NCBI GenBank assembly: GCA_963803165.1 | Contig: CAWDLK010000004.1 | Coordinates: forward strand, 468,031-532,030 | From: Changshengia sp963803165 | GTDB taxonomy: Bacteria; Chloroflexota; Dormibacteria; Aeolococcales; Aeolococcaceae | Length of the DNA: 64,000 bases | Reading direction: 5' to 3' | Shown here: piece after piece, positions 58,038 to 64,000 of the stretch | Layout of the letters: each line of letters begins with the position of its first letter | How positions within the stretch are numbered: the first letter of the stretch is position 1 | Program-made: the position numbers and the translations under genes | The notes under the pieces: generated by a model | The model's database searches: none | What the model was told of the DNA's origin: nothing | What the model saw: only the letters and a program-made list of their open reading frames with translations

Positions 58038-58056
58038 CTTTGTCAAGGAGCATGCC

Positions 58057-58605
58057 GTGCGAGCCGACGCCCAACGCAAGTACGACCGCATCGTCGAGGT
58101 CGCAACCCAGGTGGTGGCCGAGCAGGGGACGGAAGCCTCGCTCAACGAGGTGGCAAGGCGCGCCGGAGTCGGTCCCGGCACCCTCTACCGGCACTTCCCT
58201 CGGCGCGAGGACCTACTCGAAGCGGTGACGAAGAACTGGATCGAACGCATCCAGGCGGCTGCAGAAAGAGCCGTCGCCAGCTCGCAGCCACCCTCAGAGG
58301 TGCTGGTAACCTGGTTCGCAGACGTCGTCGCCCACATCCGCCAGCATGCGGGCTTTCCCGGCCGGTTGATCGCGGCGATGGACGACCCCGGTTCACCCCT
58401 CCAGGGCAAATATCAGGTGCTCATCGAGGCCAACGCCCAGGTGATCGACTGCCTGAGAGCCGGCGGCGCGCTCCGGGGTGGCGCGGACTCCGCCGATATC
58501 TGCCGCCTAGTGATGGGCGTTGCCACCGTTGCCGATCAGGGGAAGCTCGACCCGCCGGCCGTGCGCCCGCTGCTGGCGATCGTGGCCGACGGCCTGTTAC
58601 GGTGA
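58057..58605 (+). CDS. TetR family transcriptional regulator
   Basis: A 182-residue repressor. The N-terminal HTH is YDRIVEVATQVVAEQGTEAS, then LNEVARRAGVGPGTLYRHFP, a full TetR recognition helix, and REDLLEAVTKNW. The C-terminal ligand-binding and dimer domain (SetR_C-like) includes HAGFPGRLIAAMDDPGSPLQ. The GTG at 58057 has AAGGAG six bases upstream. It is divergent from the NmrA-type gene, with two palindromic operators between, so it probably represses itself and that gene in response to a small aromatic or reactive effector. Confidence 0.9.
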   Translation: MRADAQRKYDRIVEVATQVVAEQGTEASLNEVARRAGVGPGTLYRHFPRREDLLEAVTKNWIERIQAAAERAVASSQPPSEVLVTWFADVVAHIRQHAGFPGRLIAAMDDPGSPLQGKYQVLIEANAQVIDCLRAGGALRGGADSADICRLVMGVATVADQGKLDPPAVRPLLAIVADGLLR

Positions 58606-58659
58606 ACTCCGGCACCGAGCGGGGTGTGGTTGGCGTGTCGTGACCGCCGCCTCCCGCGC

Positions 58660-59045
58660 GCGCCTTCCGGTGGGCTGACGCGACCGCTGCCCAGGAGTCG
58701 GCCGTCGAGGAGGCGATGCGACGGGCGATCCGCACCTTGCCGCTTGAACTGCGCCGGAGCATCACCTGGGATCAGGGCGCGGAGATGGCCACACACGCAA
58801 GCTTCACCCTAGCAACGCACATTCCCATCTACTTCTGCGATCCGCACTCGCCATGGCAGCGCGGAAGCAACGAGAACACGAACGGTCTCTTGCGCCAGTA
58901 CTTGCCGAAGCGCAGCGACCTCTCGGCTGTGACCCCCGGCGAGCTGCGTCGCATCCAGCGAAGTCTTAACACTCGTCCTCGGCAGACTCTCGCCTACCGC
59001 ACTCCCCATGAGAAGATGTCAGAACTCGTTGCGCTGACCGCTTGA
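58660..59045 (+). pseudogene. C-terminal remnant of an IS30-type transposase
   Basis: The open frame from about 58660 contains LPLELRRSITWDQGAEMATH, then IPIYFCDPHSPWQRGSNENT and NGLLRQYLPKRSDLSAVTP, the second half of an IS30 DDE core, including the final Glu in NENTNGL. The first Asp and the DNA-binding half are absent, so it cannot transpose. It marks the right edge of the accessory island. Confidence 0.8.
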
Positions 59046-59075
59046 CGGCGCCGCGTCGATGCCAGCGTGGCGCTC

Positions 59076-60434
59076 TCAAACCACAAGGCGACTCAACTGC
59101 TCGGCGATGACCGCTACGAAGTCCTCGTGCTCCGGCTTCATGAGCACGCTGCGCAGCACCCGCACCTGGCCCTCGTCCGTCCCGATGTCGGGGTGGCGCC
59201 GGCGGAGGCTCGCGCCCCCCACCCGCACCACGCTGAGGTACAGCGGTTCCTCGGCGGCCATGCCCCGCTCGAAGAGGCTCTCGCTCGCGGCGTCGACGTC
59301 GTCTGCCGACATGCCCTCGTGCAACGGGAAGTACGCGACGATGTCCAGCTCGGGGTCCTGGTACAGGCGCAGGTTGTCCGCGTCTCGAATCAGGCCGGCC
59401 AGTCGTGTGGCCGCCCGCCGGCAGGCGGCGAGGATCGCGCCCAGCCCCTGGTCGGTGAGGGGGAAGAGCTGGAGAGTGGTCCACAGCGCGGCGGCCGCGG
59501 CCCCCGCCCGGGAGCACTCCAGGCTGATCTCGCCGAGGTGGAGCTCGGAGGAGGTGAAGTAGGTGTACGGCAAGTCGTGCTGGTAGAAGCGGCCCACCGC
59601 GGGGTCGCGGAAGAGCACGCAGCCGCAGCCGTAGGGTTGGAGGCCGTGCTTGTGGGGGTCGACCACCACCGAGTCGCACTCCGCGATGGCGCGGTACGGC
59701 GCCGCCGGGACGTCGGCTGACCCGGACCACGCGGAGATGGCGTGGAAGCCGCCGTAGGCGGCGTCCACGTGGAGCCTCACGCCGTAGCGCTCGCGGAGGG
59801 CGAGCGCCTCGTCGATGGGGTCGACCGCTCCCAGCCCGGTGGTCCCGGCGGTGAGCACGGCCGTGCCGATGGTGTCGGTGCGGAGCACGTGCTCCAGTGC
59901 CTCGAGGTCCATGCGCCCCCGCGCATCGGCGGGCACCCGGACGGTCCGCACGCCGAGCAGCCGGCACATCCGCTCGTGAGTGTAGTGGGCCTCCTCGCCG
60001 ACTGCGATGGCGGCGTCCGGCCTCAGCTCGCGGGCGACGAAGAGCGCCTCCAGGTTGGCGATCGTCCCGCTCGAGGTGAGGTGCCCGAGGAAGTCGGCGG
60101 GGTAGTGGAACATGGCGGCGAGGGCGGCCACCGCCTCGCGCTCCAGGGCCGCCGTCGCCGGCCCGCCGTCGAGGGCGTGGTTGTTGGGGTTGACGAGCAT
60201 CGCCATCAGGTAGGCGGCGGCCGCGGCCGGATGGGGCGGCTTGAGCATCTGGCCGGCGTAGCTGGGATGGAAGAAGGGGTAGTTGTCCTGGAGCCGCCGG
60301 CCCAGCTCCCCGAGCACCTCGGTCACCCGCTCCTGGCTCACCTCCACCGCGGGGTGGGGAGGGACGGCCGGCCAGCCGGACTCCCAGCTCCGCACCGCCG
60401 CGATGGCCTGACGGCTGGCGGAGTCGAGATCCAT
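59076..60434 (-). CDS. PLP-dependent group II decarboxylase (aromatic/tyrosine decarboxylase-like)
   Basis: Pyridoxal-phosphate decarboxylase of 452 residues. The PLP Lys262 is in VVDPHKHGLQPYGCG. Also visible are the substrate-region HPSYAGQMLKPP, NPNNHALDGGPA, the cofactor-binding TSSGTIANLEALFVAR, VGEEAHYTHERMCRLLG and the Asp in HVDAAYGGF. The pattern is that of aromatic-amino-acid/tyrosine decarboxylase relatives, which turn an amino acid into its amine and CO2. The precise substrate cannot be read from sequence. It is divergent from the PadR gene, which might regulate it. Confidence 0.87.
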   Translation of the reverse strand: MDLDSASRQAIAAVRSWESGWPAVPPHPAVEVSQERVTEVLGELGRRLQDNYPFFHPSYAGQMLKPPHPAAAAAYLMAMLVNPNNHALDGGPATAALEREAVAALAAMFHYPADFLGHLTSSGTIANLEALFVARELRPDAAIAVGEEAHYTHERMCRLLGVRTVRVPADARGRMDLEALEHVLRTDTIGTAVLTAGTTGLGAVDPIDEALALRERYGVRLHVDAAYGGFHAISAWSGSADVPAAPYRAIAECDSVVVDPHKHGLQPYGCGCVLFRDPAVGRFYQHDLPYTYFTSSELHLGEISLECSRAGAAAAALWTTLQLFPLTDQGLGAILAACRRAATRLAGLIRDADNLRLYQDPELDIVAYFPLHEGMSADDVDAASESLFERGMAAEEPLYLSVVRVGGASLRRRHPDIGTDEGQVRVLRSVLMKPEHEDFVAVIAEQLSRLVV

Positions 60435-60488
60435 GGCCGGGCAAGTCTAGGCCGCAGCGCACGGCGGAGCCGGCACGCCGGCGGCGGC

Positions 60489-60540
60489 TTGCCATGCTTT
60501 CGTGCCATGCGCTATAGTGCATGTCGCAATATGTCGCAGC
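60489..60540 (+). promoter_or_regulatory. PadR operon promoter with duplicated ATGTCGCA
   Basis: TTGCCA (60489-60494) and TATAGT (60513-60518) are separated by 18 bp. The direct repeat ATGTCGCA occurs at 60521-60528 and 60531-60538, the second including the proposed ATG. PadR proteins commonly bind ATGT/ACAT-type sites, so this is a candidate autoregulatory operator over the start of a near-leaderless message. Confidence 0.5.
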
Positions 60541-61238
60541 GCATCCAGAGTTCGCCGCATGGGATGATCGCGCTGACCGCCCTCGCCCTGCTCCGCGAAT
60601 GCCCGCTCCACCCCTACGAGATGCAGCGGCTGATGCACGAGCGGCACAAGGACTACGCCGAGGGCAGGACCCGCGCCCTCTACCGGGCCATCGAGGAGCT
60701 CCAGGCGGCCGGGTGGATCGAGCCGGTCGAGACCACCCGGGAGGGGCGGCGGCCGGAGCGGACCGTCTACCGGATCACCCCCGAGGGGGACGAGGCGCTC
60801 GAGGACTGGCTCCAGGACGTCCTGGAGCGCCCGGCCCGCGAGCATCTGGTCTTCACCGCCGCAGTGGGGTTGCTCGCCTACCTGCCCCTGGATCGCGCCG
60901 TCGACGCCCTCTCCCACCGGGTCGTCGAGCTGAGGGCCGAGCTCGCCGCCCGCGGGGAGGCGTCCGCCGCCTTCGCCCAGGAGATGCGCCTGCCGCGGGT
61001 GGTCCTGCTCGAGGACGAGCACGAGCGGGCGCTGCGGGAGGCCGAGCTGCGGTGGGTCACCTCCCTCCTGGAGGACATGCGCTCCGGCCGCCTCACCTGG
61101 GACGAGGAGAGCCTGCGCGCCCATTTCGAGACCGTCCACGATCATGAGATCACCCGGCGAAGGCGCCACGGAGGGCCGGAGCCCGACCCCACCCTCCAGC
61201 CGCCCCGCGCCACCGCACAAGGAGAGACCCACCGATGA
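60531..61238 (+). CDS. PadR family transcriptional regulator
   Basis: A 235-residue winged-helix regulator. The DNA-binding part is ALTALALLRECPLHPYEMQR, then TRALYRAIEELQAAGWIEPV, followed by the wing RRPERTVYRITPEGDEAL, with a long C-terminal helical dimerisation region (Vir_act_alpha_C-like). The ATG at 60531 is preferred to that at 60507 because the TATAGT box lies between them. The stop overlaps the ABC ATPase start (ATGA). PadR regulators next to DrrAB-type exporters usually repress them until a toxic compound binds. Confidence 0.9.
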   Translation: MSQRIQSSPHGMIALTALALLRECPLHPYEMQRLMHERHKDYAEGRTRALYRAIEELQAAGWIEPVETTREGRRPERTVYRITPEGDEALEDWLQDVLERPAREHLVFTAAVGLLAYLPLDRAVDALSHRVVELRAELAARGEASAAFAQEMRLPRVVLLEDEHERALREAELRWVTSLLEDMRSGRLTWDEESLRAHFETVHDHEITRRRRHGGPEPDPTLQPPRATAQGETHR

Positions 61239-62182
61239 TCCACACCCGACAGCTGCGCCGCACCTTCCGGGGCCGGCGCTCCACCGTCGAGGCGGTCGCC
61301 GGCGTCGACCTCGACGTCGAGGGAGGCCAGACCTTCGGCTTCCTCGGCCCCAACGGCGCCGGCAAGACGACGACGCTCCGGATGCTCTCCACCCTGCTCC
61401 CGGTCACCAGCGGCCAGGCGACCGTTGCCGGCTGCGACCTGCTCCGCGAGCCCGGCCGGGTGCGCGAGCGGATCGGCTACGTCAGCCAGGAGGGGAGCAG
61501 CTACGCGGAGGTCACCGGACGCCGGGAGCTGGTCATGCAGGGCTGCCTGTACGGCATGAGCACCGCCGATGCGCGCACGCGTGCCGCCGAGCTGCTCGAG
61601 ACCCTGGAGCTCGCCGACTGCGGCGACCGCAAGACCAGGACCTACTCCGGCGGCCAGAAGCGCCGCCTCGACGTGGGCATCGGGCTGATGCACCTCCCCC
61701 AGCTCCTCTTCCTCGACGAGCCGACCACCGGGCTCGACCCCCAGAGCCGGGCCCGGATGTGGGACGAGGTCCGCCGGCTGCGCGAATCCGGCACCACCGT
61801 CTTCCTCACCACCCACTATCTCGAGGAGGCCGACGCGCTCTGCGACCGCATCGCCATCATCGACCACGGCAAGATCGTCGCCGAGGGCACCCCCGAGGAG
61901 CTGAAGCGGCAGGTCGCCGGTGACATCGTCCTGGTGGGGACCGATGGTCCCACCGCGCCGGCCCGCGCCATCCTCGAGGGGCAGCCGTTCATCCGCGAGC
62001 TCACCGAGGAGGACGGGGCACTCCGCCTCTACGTCGACCGCGGCGAGACCGCGACCCCCCAGATCATCCGGCTCCTGGACGGGGCGGGGATCACGCTGTC
62101 GACCCTCTCCCTCCACCGGCCCAGCCTGGACGACGTCTTCTTCCGCCAGACCGGCCGCTCGCTCCGCGAGACGGCGGCATGA
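61235..62182 (+). CDS. DrrA-like ABC transporter ATP-binding protein
   Basis: ATPase of a daunorubicin-resistance-type ABC-2 exporter, 315 residues. Walker A is GPNGAGKTTTLRMLSTLLP, the signature is YSGGQKRRLDVGIGLMH, and Walker B is LLFLDEPTTGLDPQSR, followed by the switch His in FLTTHYLEEADALC. The C-terminal extension resembles DrrA. It is coupled to PadR by ATGA, and the permease starts 31 bp on. Substrate unknown: antibiotics, lipids or other amphiphiles. Confidence 0.92.
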   Translation: MIHTRQLRRTFRGRRSTVEAVAGVDLDVEGGQTFGFLGPNGAGKTTTLRMLSTLLPVTSGQATVAGCDLLREPGRVRERIGYVSQEGSSYAEVTGRRELVMQGCLYGMSTADARTRAAELLETLELADCGDRKTRTYSGGQKRRLDVGIGLMHLPQLLFLDEPTTGLDPQSRARMWDEVRRLRESGTTVFLTTHYLEEADALCDRIAIIDHGKIVAEGTPEELKRQVAGDIVLVGTDGPTAPARAILEGQPFIRELTEEDGALRLYVDRGETATPQIIRLLDGAGITLSTLSLHRPSLDDVFFRQTGRSLRETAA

Positions 62183-62213
62183 CCGGCGCACCGCCCCACC
62201 TGGAGAACCGATC

Positions 62214-62975
62214 GTGAAGCTGCTGCGCGACACCTGGCTGATGTTCGTCCGCTACTTCCAGATCTTCATCGGCAACCCGGCCTGGGTGATCATCGGCGTC
62301 ATCCAGCCGGTGCTCTACCTGCTCCTCTTCGCCCCCCTGCTCAAGTCCTTGGTCCGCATCCCGGGATTCCCGCCCGGCGGTGCCTACAACGTCTTCGTCC
62401 CCGGGCTGCTGATCCAGCTCGGCCTCTTCGGCGCGAGCGGGGTCGGCTTCGGCCTCATCGACGAGCTGCGCTCGGGGGTGATCGAGCGCTTCCGGGTCAC
62501 CCCGGTGAGCCGCCTCGCCCTGCTGCTCGGCCGGGCCGGCCGCGACCTGCTCACCCTCATCATCCAGTCGATCATCCTGCTGGCGCTGGCCATCCCCTTC
62601 GGGCTCAAGCCGACCTGGATCGGCGTGCTGGTGATGCTGGGTCTGGTCGCCCTCATCGGGCTGGGGATGTCATCGCTCGCCTACGCGGCCGCGCTCGCCC
62701 TCAAGGACGAGAATTCGTACGCGCCGCTCGTCTTCACGCTCTCGCTGCCGCTGCTGCTTCTGAGCGGCGTGCTGCTCCCGCTGCAGCTCGCGCCGCAGTG
62801 GCTGCAGGCCATCGCCAACGTCAACCCGCTCTCCTACGCGGTGACCGCGGCTCGCGACGTCTTCAACGGCAACGGCGGATCCATCGACGTGGTCAAGGGG
62901 CTGGCGATCATGGCCGCTCTGGCGGTGGTCGGCGTCGCGATCGGGGCCAGGAGGTTCTCGCGTGCCATCGCGTGA
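62214..62975 (+). CDS. DrrB-like ABC-2 transporter permease
   Basis: Membrane partner of the preceding ATPase, 253 residues with six hydrophobic helices. Family segments are VIIGVIQPVLYLLLFAPLL, YNVFVPGLLIQLGLFGASG, IDELRSGVIERFRVTPVSR (the coupling loop) and the last helix pair with SGVLLPLQLAPQWLQAIA followed by NPLSYAVTAARDVF. The GTG at 62214 starts VKLLRDTWLMFVRYFQ, typical for DrrB. Together PadR, DrrA-like and DrrB-like form a complete inducible exporter. Confidence 0.9.
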   Translation: MKLLRDTWLMFVRYFQIFIGNPAWVIIGVIQPVLYLLLFAPLLKSLVRIPGFPPGGAYNVFVPGLLIQLGLFGASGVGFGLIDELRSGVIERFRVTPVSRLALLLGRAGRDLLTLIIQSIILLALAIPFGLKPTWIGVLVMLGLVALIGLGMSSLAYAAALALKDENSYAPLVFTLSLPLLLLSGVLLPLQLAPQWLQAIANVNPLSYAVTAARDVFNGNGGSIDVVKGLAIMAALAVVGVAIGARRFSRAIA

Positions 62976-62987
62976 CGCGACCGCGGA

Positions 62988-64000
62988 TCAGCGGCGGCGC
63001 AGCCGGCTGTCGCTGATCTCGGGCGGAGCCCAGCCGGCGTCGGCCGGGTTGAGGTTGGTGCCGGGGGGCACGATCTCGTCGATGCGGTCGAGGGTGGCCT
63101 GGTCGAGGACCACCTCGGCCGCGCCGAGCTGGCTCTCCAGGTGCTCCATGGTGCGCGGCCCGATGATCGCGGCGGTCACCGCCGGGTGGCGGAGCACGAA
63201 GGCGATGGCGAGGTGGATGAGGCTGAGGCCGGCCTCGTCCGCGAGCCGGCCCAGGGCGTCGGCGGCCTCCAGCTTGCGCAGGTTGACGGGGAGCGAGAGG
63301 TCGTAGCGGTGGGGAAGCCGGACCGAGCGGGTGCTGGCCGGCGCCGCCTGGCCGCGCCGGTAACCGCCGGCGAGGAAGCCGCCCGCCAGGGGGCTCCAGG
63401 GGATCACCCCCATGCCGTAGCGCTGGCAGACGGGGAGGACCTCGGCCTCGACGCCCCGGACCAGCATCGAGTAGGGCGGCTGCTCGCAGAGGAACCGCTC
63501 CCGGCCGCGACGCTCGGCCACCCACTGGGCCTCGACGATCTCTGAGGCGGGGAAGGTGGAGCTGCCGATGGCCCGGACCTTGCCCGCGCGGACCAGGTCG
63601 GTGAGCGCCCCCAGGGTCTCGTCGACATCGCAGCTGGGGTCCGGGCGGTGGATCTGGTAGAGGTCGATGCAGTCGGTCTGCAGCCGGCGGAGGCTGGCCT
63701 CGCACTCGCGGATGATCCAGCGGCGGGAGTTGCCCCGGTAGTTGGGGTCGTCCGCCATCGGGCTGTGCACCTTGGTGGCGAGGACCACGTGGTCCCGCCG
63801 TCCGGCGAGGGCCTTGCCCACGATCTCCTCCGACTCGCCGTGCGAGTAGACGTCGGCGGTGTCGATGAAGTTGATGCCGGCGTCCAGGGCCCGGTGGATG
63901 ATCCGGATGCCCTCCTCCTGGTCGGTGTTGCCCCAGGCGCCGAACATCATGGCCCCGAGGCACAACTCGCTGACGCTGATGCCGGTGCGGCCGAGGACGC
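62988..64000 (-). CDS. aldo/keto reductase (5' end outside window)
   Basis: Aldo/keto reductase, at least 337 residues, lacking only the first few. The visible start is VLGRTGISVSELCLGAMMFG. The catalytic tetrad residues are Asp and Tyr in NFIDTADVYSHGESEE, Lys in VVLATKVHSPM and His in DLYQIHRPDPSC. The NADPH site is AAIIGPRTMEHLESQLGA. It converges with the DrrB-like gene. It differs clearly from the partial aldo/keto reductase at the other end of the window (Tas/YajO-like rather than YghZ-like). Substrate unknown. Confidence 0.88.
   Translation of the reverse strand, partial: VLGRTGISVSELCLGAMMFGAWGNTDQEEGIRIIHRALDAGINFIDTADVYSHGESEEIVGKALAGRRDHVVLATKVHSPMADDPNYRGNSRRWIIRECEASLRRLQTDCIDLYQIHRPDPSCDVDETLGALTDLVRAGKVRAIGSSTFPASEIVEAQWVAERRGRERFLCEQPPYSMLVRGVEAEVLPVCQRYGMGVIPWSPLAGGFLAGGYRRGQAAPASTRSVRLPHRYDLSLPVNLRKLEAADALGRLADEAGLSLIHLAIAFVLRHPAVTAAIIGPRTMEHLESQLGAAEVVLDQATLDRIDEIVPPGTNLNPADAGWAPPEISDSRLRRR

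Overview
The window is a high-GC bacterial chromosome segment with dense, mostly short-gapped genes, many GTG starts and frequent ATGA/GTGA start-stop overlaps. A complete squalene-hopanoid operon, a fused gamma-alpha 2-oxoacid:ferredoxin oxidoreductase and several multi-membrane GT-C-type proteins suggest a Terrabacteria-type soil lineage such as Dormibacterota, Chloroflexota or a deep actinobacterium. That placement is inference, since no rRNA or marker gene is present. I saw no tRNA, rRNA or CRISPR array.

Layout. 1-11 kb: a partial aldo/keto reductase, korA-korB, three large membrane glycosyltransferase-like genes, a proline-rich DUF4190-type protein and prephenate dehydratase. 11-20.4 kb: a TasA-like secreted protein, an EamA exporter, an OsmC protein, an orphan histidine kinase, and a five-gene oligopeptide/dipeptide ABC system on the minus strand. 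20.8-34.3 kb: two paralogous flippase-like proteins under a MarR regulator, then, divergently, a nine-gene isoprenoid/hopanoid operon (prenyl synthase, type 2 IPP isomerase, fused HpnC-HpnD, HpnE, squalene-hopene cyclase, an SRPBCC protein, HpnH, HpnA, HpnG). Together these can take IPP/DMAPP to ribosylhopane. 34.5-45.2 kb: a MarR regulator, a GH5 glycosidase, a GntR regulator with two matching operators, a zinc-ribbon protein, an NCS1 permease, an AlkZ-like protein, PEP carboxylase and a dienelactone hydrolase. 45.4-49.2 kb: a secreted lipoprotein, a PKD protein and three TadE/TadG-like pseudopilin-type proteins.

49.3-59.05 kb is an accessory island. It holds two convergent IS3-type copies (one cut off), a small RNA-polymerase-alpha-CTD-like protein, an epoxide hydrolase of lower GC, and a short-chain dehydrogenase split near its 5' end by an IS21-type element that left a perfect 8-bp target duplication. 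It also holds an ArsR regulator, a serine-recombinase tail, an NmrA-type reductase divergent from a TetR regulator with two palindromic operators, and an IS30 remnant. 59-64 kb returns to ordinary chromosome: a group II decarboxylase, a PadR-DrrA-DrrB export operon and another aldo/keto reductase cut by the window end.

One caution applies throughout. At least five genes (prephenate dehydratase, the ABC solute-binding protein, one MarR, the PKD protein, ArsR) carry single-base frame breaks, mostly in short homopolymers, and each is repaired by adding or removing one base (the PKD gene needs two such repairs). This looks like residual indel error in the assembly rather than gene decay.
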